From Neodiprion pinetum (lineage: Eukaryota > Arthropoda > Insecta > Hymenoptera > Diprionidae), in NCBI RefSeq assembly GCF_021155775.2, contig NC_060233.1:39401077-39465076 (forward strand): 64,000 nucleotides of DNA, read 5' to 3'. The notes below the pieces were generated by a model. That model made no database searches. It saw only the letters and a list, made by a program, of their open reading frames with translations, and was not told where the DNA came from. Below are positions 1-13,770 of the stretch, one piece after another. The position numbers were made by a program, and so were the translations under genes. Position 1 is the first letter of the stretch. Each line of letters begins with the position of its first letter.

Positions 1-1266
1 TTTTATACGTTCATGCCTGAACTACCTGAGTAATTGTAATAAAGAGGATTTAGTCGGTTGTACAGAAATAATTGAGAAAAGGTCGCATAAGTATACAAAA
101 TTCTTCAAGTATTTCGCATCGGGTAAGTTTTCCTCCTGAAACAAATGTGCACGTCATTTTACAACGTATTCGATTTGCGAAGTAAATTGTACCTATTGAA
201 TCTGATTTACATGCGTCTCTTGTTCATTTTACTTCAATATTAGATCAAGCCCAGTAATATGGCCATCAACTCGTATATAAACTTAAATGCTGTCCAAACG
301 AATGTTAGGTATTTTAAGTAGGGGTTAAGAGATCTACCGGAGTATTTGCCCTTAATACAAAATGGCGGTCGCAAGTGTGTGTAACAAAGCATTCGCAACT
401 GTAGATAATGCCAATATATTTTTTCCGTCGCCAGTTGTTTTCACTTGCAATGATAAAACTTCCCAAAACACTGCTAGCAACGTCAAATTTTTACAATATA
501 TCATTTCTCACTGGCAAATATTACCTAGAAAGCATCAATTGCCGGCAATGTAAACAAGATCAACGCAGTCGATATAGATGTAAATATATCCGTATGCATA
601 TAATACGTACGCGCGATTCCATTCGTCGATCATGCATACATGTACCTAAATAATGCAAAGATTCATCGTAATTTCTACTTGTATTCGCAATGATCAGTAT
701 TCCCATTAATGTTAATTTTTTTTCAAATTCAATATTTTATTCGAAACGAAATACAATATGTATGATTACTCTGTATAAAGGCTAATTTTGTCCAGCTCTT
801 ATTACCAATGAAACGGTTCTTATTATTGATTTCTTGAGGCATTAAAATGTCAAGTGTCATTCGCAATATTTAACAATAAATTCTATGCTATAGCATGAAA
901 AAATTAAAATCTCCCAAGTTAATTAGATTGGCTGTTGAAACGATGAATTCCAGATTTTCGCCCCCCCCCCCCTCCCCCCCCCCCCCGCCTATAATGCTCC
1001 CTTCTCTTCACCCTCACCGCATCTATCTCTGGCCCAATATCATACTAAGGTGGCAACCTTGATGAGATTATATGTATGAGTCTGCCTATAGATAGCTTGT
1101 TGTACAGGAACCTGCGTCATGTTTCATTTCATCACAAATATATATAATTCGTTTAATTGATCTATATCAACTGAAGCTTTGATGAATATCTCAGATTATT
1201 CAGCAATATAGCACATATATAAATTATCCGTATATTTAGACAATTGACTTTTTTTTCTTCTTATAG
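1..1266 (+). other. Upstream part of Mi-2: probable 5' intron
   Basis: No coding exon could be supported here. The Mi-2 exon starting at 1267 enters in phase (two bases complete a codon begun in an earlier exon), and no ATG exon in this stretch joins it without creating a stop, so the start codon probably lies left of the window. A good donor (GGTAAGT) after position 122 could end a 5' UTR exon, but this is a guess. The stretch is AT-rich and contains a 26-base C-rich tract at 961-986 broken by a single T. Confidence 0.5.
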
Positions 1267-4200
1267 GAGAGGAAGAAGCAGACGAAGCTGGAGTTGCTAT
1301 ACCAAATACTGGCCAACCAGTTGCCGAGGGTTCATCTGATGCTGAAGAGTCTCAGAGACTGGTAATATATATTCTAATTAAATTTTACAATTAATATTAT
1401 AATATAACAAGCATTGACTATTTTGTTTTATTTCCAAAATTGATAAATATTCGACCAAATGTCTAGTATGTTGTTACAAATTGATAGTCAAAATTTTGTG
1501 ATCTGATTGAAGTAACTATCTTTTACACATCTTACATTTGCTTAGGAGGAAGATGATGATTACGAACCAGAAGAACGAAAAAAGAAAAAAGGAAAGAAGC
1601 GAAAAGCTCGTAGTGAAGATAAGAAAGGGAAAAAAAAGAAGAAGAAGAAAAAATCTGACTCCGGAGACGTAAGTATTTCAGTATGATGAAAAATGATGCC
1701 AGATCAACAGTTCTGGTCATGAAGCATCAAGAGAGCTCACTTATCAAGTTTTTTTATACCGCTTCAGGAAAGTGATTTTGCTGGAGCTGAACCTACAGAA
1801 GCTGCAGGAGACGACAGTGACTATGCTGGGAATCGTAAGAGTCGAAAATCATCTTCGCGAAAATCGTCAGGACACAATACATCGGCAGTACAACCTCAAG
1901 AGCCCAACACTGGAATGCCAACGATAGAAGAAGTCTGTAGTACATTTGGACTCACTGATGTACAGATAGATTATTCTGAAGCAGATTTTCAGAATCTTAC
2001 GACTTATAAGCTTTTCCAACAACATGTCCGGCCTCTCTTAGCCAAAGAAAACCCCAAGGTACTTTCTGCCTCACAATTACTTCCCAAAATGCATAATACT
2101 TTCAAAATGGGATATTTTGAGACATTAGATGCCATTTTAATTATTGTCAATTACATTCAGGTGCCTATGTCTAAGCTGATGATGTTAGTAGCTGCAAAAT
2201 GGCGAGACTTTTCTGAATTGAATCCCAACACTCAACCAGACGCCGATGCTCCACCTAGTAACATTGACGATGACAGCAGAAGCTCTAGAGTTAATCGTGG
2301 GACACTGATTCAAGATGTTGATGATGATGAAGATGAAGATGATGACAGTGATCGGAGAAGAAAATCTAGGGGTTCTCGCGCGAAAAAGGGAAAGAAGGCT
2401 TCCAAAGTTCCTACTCTCAAAATTAAGTTAGGAAAACGCAAGCGCGGCAGCTCGGTGAGGCATATACTTGCAGTTATAATTTTATATATAATTTTTTGCC
2501 ACCTCCACTTGGCACGAAAACGTTGCAACAAATGTGGGTTTCAGGATGAAGAGGCAGAAGGTAGTGGCATCGGGTCGGACAGAGATTCGGATATGGAGTT
2601 TGAGCAGATGCTCGCTGATGCAGAAGAGCCTCCTGGAGCAGATGGCAGAAGTAAGGGGCCCGAAGAGAGTGGTCCGGAGGCTGTCCCAGTAGACCCACCG
2701 ATTAGAAGAAAAGCTAAAACTAAGATCGGCAACAAAACTAAAAAGAAGAAAAAGACGAAGACCACATCCAAATTTCCTGATGGCGAGGAAAGTCTCCAGG
2801 TAGTGTCAAGCTTCAGATGGCGTATGCGTTCATTGCAGTTTCAATCGCGCTTTAACATCATCATCATCAGACACTGAGTTATTCGCTACTACCAAACTTG
2901 ACGAAATTCAGTTCTAAGTCATGTCAGTCATTCATGCTCAATTCATTCAACGCATCCTATATTTTACTTTTGTATAGTAATAGTAACTCTCAGAATTTGT
3001 TTTCATTGTATTCCTTCATTTCGAAATATCTATTCCGATCGTTGTGATTGTTTGTCGAATTGTTCAGATTCCTGTGACGTTGAACATGTTAATTAAAAAA
3101 GTCGATGTATATCGGAAGTATATCAAAATTATCGTTATATTGCCACCTGGTAATTAACTGTAGACCACGCGAGAAGAAAAAACTTATAAAGGTTTGCATT
3201 TGAAATGGTTTCAAAGTTCAGCGAAATATCAACGAACGCATTTGCTTTGTTGCTTGACTCTGCCTTAGTAGTATTGTACGATGGTAATCCGTTAGCATAA
3301 AAAAAATTTATTTTGATTGTGCAATTTAGTTTATTGTATCAACCAAGTCATCATAAATGCAGAAATTTAAAAATTCCAATGTCTAAAAATAAGCAGTTCA
3401 AAAACCCGAATCCAAATTTTACGATGCAAACCATCTGAAATATGGAATATAATTGTATGAATTCACTTACTATCTGGTGAACTGTATTATATTCTTTTTT
3501 TTGCTCTTTATACTTATTATTCTATATACTCTCTACATTTCAGATTATTTTCTATTACCAGTAACCGTTGTTTTGATGCCACTATCAGAGCATTGGTTAT
3601 TATCGACGAAGTTACGAGTGTAATAACCTTAGAATTGTTTTCTTTCATACAGACTGACCACCAAGATTACTGTGAGGTCTGTCAGCAAGGTGGTGAAATC
3701 ATATTGTGCGATACCTGTCCCAGAGCGTATCATTTGGTATGCCTCGAGCCAGAATTGGAAGAGACTCCTGAGGGCAAGTGGAGCTGCCCTCACTGCGAAG
3801 GCGAAGGTATTACAGGTACCTCCTTTAATTCCCTACCCCCCGCGTCCCCTCCCGTTTTTAGGTGTGAGTTTATAACAATGCTACACCAGTTAGTAATAAT
3901 TTGCTCATATTGAAAACTTGATTTTCTTCGATCATATAATATTAAGGAGTTATAATCATAATGCTATAATTCAAGAAGCACATTTCTATATGTCATCAGA
4001 TGCGTCACCTAAAAGTATACGTAATGTGCACCTGCAAGATAACTTGTAAAATATCGGACGTAAGTCAGAAAAACTATCTTTCAGATGGACATTTGGCATA
4101 CTTTTATGCCTTGTATTTGATAATATCTCGAAACGTGCTGCTTTGGAAGGCTCTGTAGTTCCTAGAAACTAAATATTGTTGAAATTAACTTTTGTTATTT

Positions 4201-7200
4201 TATCCAGCTTGCACATTTCATCTGGCTATTTACATATATTGAAAATTCATCTGTTTCGCTGTCTAATCTAAGTATTTCATGTCTAAGGAGGTGCAGCTGA
4301 TGACGATGACGAACACATGGAGTTTTGCAGAGTGTGCAAGGATGGTGGTGAACTCTTATGCTGTGACAGCTGCACTAGTGCATACCATACACATTGTCTG
4401 AATCCACCCCTTTCAGAAATACCAGATGGCGATTGGAAGTGTCCTAGATGTTCCTGCCCACCAGTCCACGGAAAAGGTATTTTACAATCGGATGTGTTAA
4501 AATTTTTCGGGCAGAGGTCACTGATATCAAGAAATAGAAAAAGAAAATGTCAACTATATTGTATTCTTTATTACAGTGGCTAAAATCCTAACTTGGAGAT
4601 GGTCAGAGTGCCCTGAAACACCCTCAGAAGAACCTTCCACGAGTAAAGCCGCTCCCAAACAACGTAAAATGCGAGAGTTCTTTGTAAAATGGGCTGACAT
4701 GTCCCATTGGCACTGTGACTGGATCACAGAATTACAACTGGACGTTTTCCATCCACTCATGTTTAGGTATTGAAAGCAAAGCAGCGTGCTGATCTATCGA
4801 TCAACCCATAAAATGTGAATTCATTATTATAAATTTTCCTAATCCTTACAATGCGTTTACAGAAATTATACACGTAAATATGACATGGACGAACCACCAA
4901 AATTGGAAGAGCCACTTGATGAAGGGGATTCTCGTGTAAAACGGTTGCAGCAACAAGACGGAGCTACTAACAGAGATGAATATAACCTAGAGGAGCGATT
5001 CTATCGATATGGTGTAAGGCCAGAGTGGCTAGTAGTTCATCGAGTGATTAACCACAGAGTGCAACGAGATGGCAGAGCAACTTACCTAGTAAAATGGCGA
5101 GATCTTGGCTATGACCAAGCTACTTGGGAAGACGAGCATGCCGATATTCCAGGTTTGAAGCAGGCTGTTGAATATTACCTTGATTTGAGGGCTGCGAATT
5201 GCTGTGATGGAAGTAGTTCTCGCAAAGGCAAAAAAGGTGAGATTATTAATACTTCCAGCTGAGACATTAGCTTCAAATCATTATTTTAATGCCTGTTTTA
5301 TTTTACTCCCTAATCAGGCAAAGGCAAAAGGTCTAAAACTCGAGAGATAATTGATGATGAAGAGAGAACACCCAAAAGATATACTCCTCCGCCAGAAAAG
5401 CCGACAACTGACTTGAAAAAGAAATACGAGAGACAACCCGATTACTTGGATATAACTGGAATGCAGTTACATCCTTACCAATTAGAGGTGTGTATTATAC
5501 GACTTCAATCACCGGAGCTAATTAGTAGACAAAAAAGAAAATTAGATCATTTCTTCAAGAATCTCTAGACTACCAAGATTGTCATCATTTCACTGTTTAC
5601 TTTTTACTCTCTTATTTGGTAGGTATGGGAATTGAGGTATTTGATTAAATGCATTTCAATATTTTTAGGGTTTGAATTGGTTGAGGTATTCTTGGGGCCA
5701 AGGAATAGACACCATATTGGCTGATGAAATGGGTCTGGGAAAAACAATTCAAACTATCACGTTTTTATATTCACTTTACAAAGAAGGGCACTGTAAGGGG
5801 CCGTTTCTTGTGTCAGTCCCATTGTCCACCATTATAAATTGGGAACGTGAATTTGAAACATGGGCACCAGACTTTTATTGCGTTACTTATGTTGGTGAGT
5901 ATTATTGTTTCGAATGGTCCCAAAATTTTCATAATGAATTGCTTGATTAAAAATGTACAATTCATTTTAGGTGACAAGGACAGTCGAATTGTCATACGTG
6001 AAAACGAATTGTCATTTGAAGAAGGAGCTGTGCGTGGTGGCCGAGCTTCAAAAATTCGCAGTTCACAAATAAAGTTCAACGTCTTACTGACCAGCTATGA
6101 ACTAATCTCCATTGATTCAGCTTGTCTTGGATCTATCGATTGGGCAGTCTTAGTGGTAGACGAAGCTCACAGATTAAAGTCTAATCAATCGAAGTTCTTC
6201 AGATTACTAGCATCTTACAACATTGCCTACAAACTGCTACTGACTGGAACCCCATTACAAAATAATTTGGAAGAACTGTTTCATTTACTAAACTTCTTAT
6301 GCCGAGATAAATTCAATGACTTAGCTGCCTTTCAAAATGAATTTGCGGACATATCTAAAGAGGAACAGGTCAAGAGGTTACATGAGATGCTTGGCCCGCA
6401 CATGCTTCGAAGATTGAAAGCTGATGTCCTTAAGGTCAGTTCATCTTTACATGGCTAGCAAAGTAAAAAATAATTATGTATGAGTCTGCATAATCTTGTA
6501 ATATTATACCTTCAATGAAATGACTTTTTCAGAATATGCCAAGCAAATCGGAGTTCATTGTCCGTGTTGAATTATCACCAATGCAAAAGAAGTATTACAA
6601 ATATATCTTAACACGAAATTTCGAAGCGTTGAATCCTAAGGGCGGAGGACAACAAGTTTCTTTGTTAAATATCATGATGGATCTGAAAAAGTGCTGTAAT
6701 CATCCTTACCTATTTCCTGCCGCATCTCAAGAGGCCCCAACTGGTCCAAATGGCAATTATGAATCATCAGCCTTGATCAAAGCTGCTGGAAAACTTGTTT
6801 TGCTAAGTAAAATGCTTAAAAGATTAAGAGATGGTGGACACAGAGTACTGATTTTCTCTCAGATGACAAAAATGTTAGATATTCTTGAAGACTATTTAGA
6901 GGGAGAAGGCTACAAATATGAAAGGATTGATGGAAACATTACAGGAACTCAGAGACAAGAAGCCATTGACAGGTTCAACGCGCCGGGTAATTCATTTAGG
7001 TTTTTCATACATTAACTTTAGTTATCACTGTTTTAAATTAAGATTTACGTTATTTTCGAGCATTATAACAATTGTTCAATGTTATCGTATTTTCGTTTCT
7101 CTAGGGGCACAACAATTTGTATTTCTGTTATCCACACGAGCTGGTGGTCTTGGTATAAATTTAGCCACAGCTGATACTGTGATAATCTACGATTCAGATT

Positions 7201-10200
7201 GGAATCCGCATAACGATATTCAAGCATTCAGCAGAGCCCATAGAATTGGTCAGGCGAATAAAGTGATGATATACAGATTTGTGACCCGTAATTCTGTTGA
7301 AGAAAGAGTTACACAAGTAGCTAAACGTAAAATGATGCTCACTCATTTGGTTGTGCGACCTGGCATGGGCGGCAAGGGTGCCAATTTTAGTAAACAAGAA
7401 TTGGATGATATTCTGCGGTTTGGTAAGTAAGATTGATATGTCGTTTTACTTATTTTGTACAATGTAAAGTGAAAAGTCTAAGATACTTCTTAGAGCTTGA
7501 TGGTCATCCTTCGTTTATATTTAGGTACGGAGGAGTTGTTCAAAGAAGAAGAAGGTAAGGAAGATGAGGCTATTCATTATGATGACAAAGCTGTCGCTGA
7601 GTTGTTGGATAGGAGTAAAGAAGGAATTGAGCAGAAAGAGAACTGGGCAAACGAGTATTTGAGCTCTTTCAAGGTTGCGTCATATGTAACCAAGGAAGGT
7701 GAAATCGAGGAAGAGGCTGACACTGAAATTATCAAACAAGAAGCTGAGAACACTGATCCAGCTTATTGGATTAAACTACTAAGACACCACTATGAGCAAC
7801 AGCAAGAAGACATTGCAAGGACACTTGGCAAAGGTATAATGTTCAGATAATGTATTCGTATTTCTGATCGCGGCCACGGATTTTCAAGATTTTCATTAAT
7901 GTCCTTACATCATTCCACTCTAGGCAAGCGAGTGAGAAAACAAGTAAATTACAATGATGGTGGAGTTACTGGTGATCAAGGTACAAGAGATGACCAACCA
8001 TGGCAGGAGAATTTATCAGATTATAATAGCGACTTTAGTGCTCCTAGTGATGATGACAAGGAGGATGATGATTTCGATGAAAAAGGTGATGGAGATCTTT
8101 TGTCACGTAGAAGTAGGCGCCGCTTGGAGAGACGCGACGAGAAAGATCGACCTTTGCCACCGCTTTTGGCACGAGTGAATGGGAACATTGAGGTTTGTTT
8201 TGCTAGATAATCTGTCATCTACTTGAGATTGAGTTTGAAAATTTATAATTTGGTTTTATTGTATGATTGATGTATCTGGTTATTTCAGAAGTTTAAGTTC
8301 ACATGAAATTATTTTAAGGGGGTGAAACTTTTGTTTATTTTAGGTTCTTGGTTTTAATGCCAGACAACGTAAAGCATTCCTGAATGCAATTATGAGGTAT
8401 GGGATGCCACCACAGGATGCCTTCAACTCGCAGTGGTTAGTTGCACGACTAAAACTTTACTTCATAATGACTTATGTACATAAATAACAGTGATATAACC
8501 TATTACATTCTTGACAAATTCATAAATTGAGAGCTAGAATTGTAGTCGGCACTGCATTTATCTGTAGGTTGGTGCGAGACCTGCGGGGCAAATCTGAGAA
8601 GAACTTCAAAGCATACGTCTCATTATTTATGCGACATCTGTGCGAACCTGGTGCTGACAATGCAGAAACTTTTGCGGATGGAGTTCCCAGGGAAGGACTC
8701 AGCCGACAACATGTTTTAACTAGGATCGGTGTTATGTCACTAATCCGAAAAAAGGTTGGTCTTTTTTGAATAGTTGATTGAGACACTATATGTATCGCTT
8801 TGAGTAACCATAGATAAGCTGTCATTGATAATTTACTTTCCAATAGTTGACATAACAACGTCATTACGAATGATTATACAACTACTATTGTTACCATAGG
8901 TTCAGGAATTTGAGCACATCAATGGTTATTATTCAATGCCAGAGATGATTCGTAAGCCTGTTGAGCCTGTTGAACCTGTAAAAGCAGAAGGAGCTGGAGA
9001 TAGCGGAGCCACTGGTACGAGTAGTACTAGCGCGACGCCTGCTACATCGAATGCCCCCAGTCCCAGTCCTGCTGCTACACCAACACCCGTGAATACTTCT
9101 ATTGATCCTGTTGTTAAACCTACTACGGATGCGCTTGAGTCTAAAGATCCGAAGGAGGATACCAAGGATAAAGATAAAGAGGTAAGGAAATTGTGTCCGT
9201 GTCACCTTACGCGGCTTGCATATGAAAATTGCGCATGTAAAATTATTAACATCGAAGATACAACAAAGTTCTTTTCTGTGTCTGCAGACCACGGATGCGC
9301 AGGAAATAAAAGAAGAGCCAAAAGAGATTAAGGAAGATGATGAGCTCAACAAAGATAAGGAAAAGGATAAAGAGAAAGAGGAGGTTAAAACAGAGGACGG
9401 AGAAGTCGAAAAATCCGACAAAGCTAAAGAAAAGACAGAAGTTAGATTAGAGGAAAAACCGGCACCCAAACTTGACGAAAAGTCTGAATATTCTGAAGTC
9501 AAACCGAAACCTGAATCTGAAGAAGATGTGGTAATTGTCAAAGATGATGACGAAGAGGCAGACAAAAAAGAGGTATGTTCCACCAAAACTTTGGTGTGTA
9601 TTAAACCTTCGTTCCGAAATTCTCAAGCTGACTTCCGATTTATTCTTTCTCTGCAGGACAAGGATAGTAAAGAGAAAGAAACGAAGGATTCGGATTCGGA
9701 AACAACAAAACCAAAGCGCAAATTCATGTTTAATATTGCTGATGGTGGCTTTACCGAATTACATACTTTGTGGTTGAATGAAGAAAAAGCTGCAGTTCCA
9801 GGACGTGAATACGAAATCTGGCATCGTCGACACGATTACTGGTTACTTGCTGGTATTGTAACCCACGGTTATGGCCGCTGGCAAGATATTCAGAATGATA
9901 TCAGGTATATTTACAGCTCTAAACGTTTTTTCTTTTTATTTCAAGGTTTTTCAAATGTCAGCGAAATTTGAGTATTAAACTTTAATTCGTTATTATCTAG
10001 GTTTGCTATTATCAATGAACCATTCAAGATGGATGTTGGTAAGGGCAATTTCTTGGAAATAAAGAATAAATTTTTAGCACGGCGTTTTAAGCTGTTAGAA
10101 CAAGCTCTTGTGATAGAAGAGCAGCTCAGAAGAGCGGCTTACTTGAATTTGACACAAGATCCCAACCATCCTGCAATGAGTCTCAATGCACGCTTTGCTG

Positions 10201-10704
10201 AGGTTGAATGTCTTGCTGAATCGCACCAACATTTAAGCAAGGAGAGTCTGGCTGGCAACAAGCCAGCCAACGCTGTTCTACACAAGGTACTTTATTGTTT
10301 AAAATATTGTACGATTCTTCATTCTAATATATACCATAATTAATTGTTTTTCTGCGACATTAACACTCGTTATTTCGTTATAGGTATTAAACCAGCTGGA
10401 AGAACTTTTGTCAGACATGAAATCTGACGTGAGCCGTTTGCCGGCAACATTGGCAAGAATTCCTCCGGTTGCACAGCGGCTCCAAATGTCGGAAAGATCT
10501 ATCTTGAGTCGACTTGCTGCAACTGCACCAGGTGGAAACAGTAACCAGTCAGGTCAAGCAGCTCTTTTAGCTCAACAATTCCCTGCCGGCTTTTCAGGTG
10601 GGCAACTACCTGCTACATTTGCAGGTGCAGCAAATTTTGGAAACTTTAGGCCACAGTATTCGGTTCCTGGACAACCGCCTCAAGGTTTTACAGGTATAAA
10701 CTAA
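1267..10704 (+). CDS. Mi-2: Chromodomain-helicase-DNA-binding protein Mi-2 (CHD4 family), N-terminus outside window
   Basis: This is the ATP-dependent nucleosome remodeller of the nuclear NuRD and dMec complexes. I read 23 exons: 1267-1361, 1546-1668, 1768-2058, 2161-2454, 2545-2799, 3653-3806, 4288-4476, 4577-4766, 4863-5236, 5318-5487, 5669-5894, 5971-6434, 6533-6986, 7105-7422, 7525-7833, 7924-8192, 8344-8435, 8568-8754, 8900-9181, 9288-9572, 9657-9904, 10001-10286 and 10384-10704. They join in frame to about 1957 residues, against about 1980 in Drosophila, so only some 15-30 N-terminal residues are missing. Visible order: acidic/lysine-rich N-terminus, CHDNT motif (exons 3-4), PHD finger 1 (exon 6, CEVCQQGGEIILC) and PHD finger 2 (exon 7, CRVCKDGGELLCC), two chromodomains (exons 8-9), SNF2 ATPase with Walker A DEMGLGKT and DEAH box VVDEAHRLKS, helicase C with STRAGGLGINLA, then the conserved C-terminal CHD domains. 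The stop directly follows GFTGIN; a donor-like GTATAA just before it leaves an alternative C-terminus possible. Confidence 0.96.
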
Positions 10705-12757
10705 TGTTGTACTATTTTGCTTGTAACTCATATGTACTAGATTTTTTTAAACAGATTTGCGGCTCCCAAGTCAGTTCTTTTATTGAATAAGTTTACTGTT
10801 TTTCAGCTTGAACACTTAGCCCAATTGATGGTGGCTCAATCCAATACATCTTATAAGATGTGGACAAAATTCCCGACTAAATCATTTGCGTTGTAATCAT
10901 ATTTTTCGTAAATCACAACTATTAGCTAAATTTTCATTAGCTAAGTTAAGATCTAAGCACTTAACCTAATACTTAATAATAAATTCACACCCCCTGTATT
11001 TATTGTATGTACATTTAACGTCAAACATTAACTATGGATCATGTTTTTAATGACGTAAGATAATTGGTACAATCCATACATAAGTTGCATACAAATTCAA
11101 AAGTGGAAGTATATGTTCACTTTATTTGCAATTCACCATCATTATGCCCAATTCAGTGGAACGTACCGACTTATGAAATACCACGTTTAAAACCACCAGA
11201 TGACTTATACACATGCCAATGTATTTCAATATGCATGATTTCAACAAATTCATAGGTTTACTTTCAAATAATATCGTAGTTTTTGCATTATCTGCAAAGG
11301 AATCCAAATTTTTATCTTATTTATTGCGAAATGTCATAACAAACGACTTCCCTCAGATACAACAATACAATTTACAGATATATTGATGCAAGCAAATCTA
11401 CGTTTGATAATGGTTTGTTGATTCAAATCGCATGAATATGCTGTACAGCGGTGTTACATTAAAATATGAAAGGCATGAAACGCTATGCTTGAGAGAACTC
11501 TTGTTGTCGAGCACATTACTGTAACGCAGGGGACGTTCATCGTTGAGAAAAGTAGTGGAAATTCTTGATTCCGTTTGACAAGTCCTTGTTTTAAGCTTCA
11601 TCTGCTATGGTAATTCGGCACTATTACATTTTTTCTAAATTGGAACATATTAAATTGGTCAGATATATCTATATATATGTACAAATTTCAGATCTTACCT
11701 TCGATTTTTTCGGTTTATTTGGATTATTTCATTCGGAGTTCGAAATAAATCTGCAGATTGGAGTTAATTAATCATTTTTAACTAATTGCTTTGTTATTGT
11801 ATTTTCATCAAATTCGTATCCATTTAGAAATACTCAACAGCAATACAAATAATTGTGAGCAATTGCAAGGCCAATCTTGTTCCCTGTGTTATTCCAGTAT
11901 GATATGTGATATAATATTACGAAATTAACGAATAACTGCATACAAACGAAGAGTGATTAACACTAGAGAAAATTTTTTAAAAATTGCCAATCTATAAAAT
12001 TCCAATCTTTTTTACTCTGAGGAGGAAAAAAGGAGAATGAAAGAAAAAACAAACGTTTCATAACATTATTTCTTTTTTAAATACAATAAATCAGTTGAAG
12101 CGCCAAGTTTTGGCACATGTAGATTTTTAAGTGTAGTTTAAATGAAGAAAAAATGTTGAGGTTCACGGAATCAGTTTAAGATAACTAAGTGGATTAAATT
12201 TAAAAAGGAAAAAACAAAAAAAAAATTAGCCGTAAGGAAGACAGTCTGTTGTATGTAACATTCCTGTCGCTGGAATAAATTAATGATAATTGTAAAATGA
12301 TTTGCTGAAATCAATTATACCCCATGTCTTATTAATTATAAGAACATTTTAATGATCATTCTCACATGTGGTCACTAGGAAAATAAGATTTTAATTGAAG
12401 TTCGGAAATTTTAAATTTGTATAATTTGAGAGATGAAGTCTGGCTAAATAGGATAAGCAATTATTGCAACATAGAGGTGACTTACTCATTCTTACAAAGG
12501 ATATGCACAACAGTAACTGTCACCAGGACAAATAACTAACGTCCCTACATTATTAAATAACCAGTAACTACGTAAGGTAAAACGAATGAAGGTAATATGT
12601 AAACATGATAGGTTTATTTTATGGATTACATTCATCGAAAGCACACAAATAATAATGATGTTAAATTAGAGTTACAACTGATAGATGCGATATTGCTTGA
12701 ATAAGGGTACAACTTCGACAGAAGAGTAAAAGCAAGTAAAGATGTGAAACTGCTGTA
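10705..12757. other. Convergent 3' region of Mi-2 and PFDN1
   Basis: About 2 kb of AT-rich sequence lies between the Mi-2 stop (+) and the prefoldin 1 stop (-). It most likely holds both 3' UTRs and polyadenylation sites. Short ORFs (for example at 11064-11255 and 11398-11601) have no recognisable homology and look random. No RNA gene or repeat family was recognised. Confidence 0.5.
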
Positions 12758-13138
12758 TCAACCAGAGGATTCGTTGCTTTGTCGTTGCTGGACCATTTCT
12801 CTAACGTTATTTGCGTTATCCTTTAAGCTACGCTCCAAGAACGCTTTATTGTTTTCTAGAGTTTTGATCTTCTCGTCGGCCGTTTTCATCCGTTTCTCAA
12901 GCCCTTCTTTTACGCTCGCGATGTCGTCTAGCAAGAACATTCGACCCACACTCTCGTAGGTTTTCGTGTTTGGTGGAAGTGAGGTTACCTCCTTAACCGT
13001 GAGCTCGGCATGCTGCTTTGTTCGTTTTAATGAATCAATTTGTACGTCTGCGAGCTTTAATTTCTGTGTCGTATCAATTATCTTCTGTTGTAGTTCGGAA
13101 AACGCTTTTTTCAGCTCCTGGTCTTGCGCTTTTGCCAT
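12758..13138 (-). CDS. PFDN1: Prefoldin subunit 1
   Basis: A single-exon gene of 126 residues beginning MAKAQDQELKKAFSELQQ. Prefoldin 1 is a beta-type subunit of the cytosolic hexameric prefoldin that passes nascent actin and tubulin to the chaperonin CCT. The sequence follows the human and fly protein along its whole length: an N-terminal helix ELKKAFSELQQKIIDT, the central block with ESVGRMFLLDD (human has EGVGRMFILQS), and a C-terminal helix with NNKAFLERSLKDNANNVREM. The two long heptad-like helices flank a beta-hairpin region, as in other beta prefoldins, and the length matches the family (about 122 residues). The ATG at 13136-13138 is the only sensible start. It is divergently arranged with WDR24, whose ATG is 632 bp away, so the two probably share a promoter region. 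Confidence 0.95.
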   Translation of the reverse strand: MAKAQDQELKKAFSELQQKIIDTTQKLKLADVQIDSLKRTKQHAELTVKEVTSLPPNTKTYESVGRMFLLDDIASVKEGLEKRMKTADEKIKTLENNKAFLERSLKDNANNVREMVQQRQSNESSG

Positions 13139-13770
13139 TTTTTCGTTTTTACTTGCGAATTACTAACTCCACGTTATGTCAAGAATCGCTGAAAAGTGTA
13201 CACCGCAAAGAACGAAAACCCAGGATCGACTATACAAATGCTGTAATCACGGCTTCGAAATACATATATAGATGCTACGATCACGGGGCGTTGATGACAC
13301 GGCCATTTTTTTAAAAAACACTCTCTGAAGAACAATAATAATAAATAAACATTTTACCACCCGTCAATTGTACCAATGAGGATGCATTACACTATACTCG
13401 CCAAAAATCATTTTTAGTTTAATGACACTACTGTAATTACTGCGAATGTGCTCGTCGTAAAATCATAAAGATCGGGGACAAAGAATTCATAAATCACTTC
13501 TATACGGTTATAACGTTTATATTGTCGCATAAATACTGTGTGTCACAATGACGAATGATGTGCGTATTTCATTGTATGAAAACAATCAATCAAACAATTC
13601 GTGATCTTACTTCTAGCAGGCGTACCACGTGTTTGTAAAATGTATAATTCACAGAATGCGGTATTACCCTGACGTTTGATAATAGTTGTATAGTCCAACC
13701 TGAATTAGGGGATACCGCGTGAAGAAATCGAGACAATTGTTGATAAAATTTGGAGCTCACTGTTGTTAAC
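13139..13770. promoter_or_regulatory. Divergent intergenic region PFDN1 / WDR24
   Basis: These 632 bp separate the start codons of PFDN1 (-) and WDR24 (+). The region must hold both 5' UTRs and a shared or back-to-back promoter. I see no convincing TATA box at a useful distance from either start, which suits housekeeping genes. The role is inferred from gene orientation only. Confidence 0.5.

Noticed and set aside
362..553. ATG at 362 as the Mi-2 first exon
   Set aside because: Joining its possible donor sites to the exon at 1267 either breaks the frame or creates a stop; the peptide does not resemble Mi-2 N-termini.
1915..2877. Single 320-codon ORF in the Mi-2 N-terminal region
   Set aside because: It reads through two stop-free introns with good GT-AG borders; comparison with fly Mi-2 supports splicing, so the ORF is not one exon.
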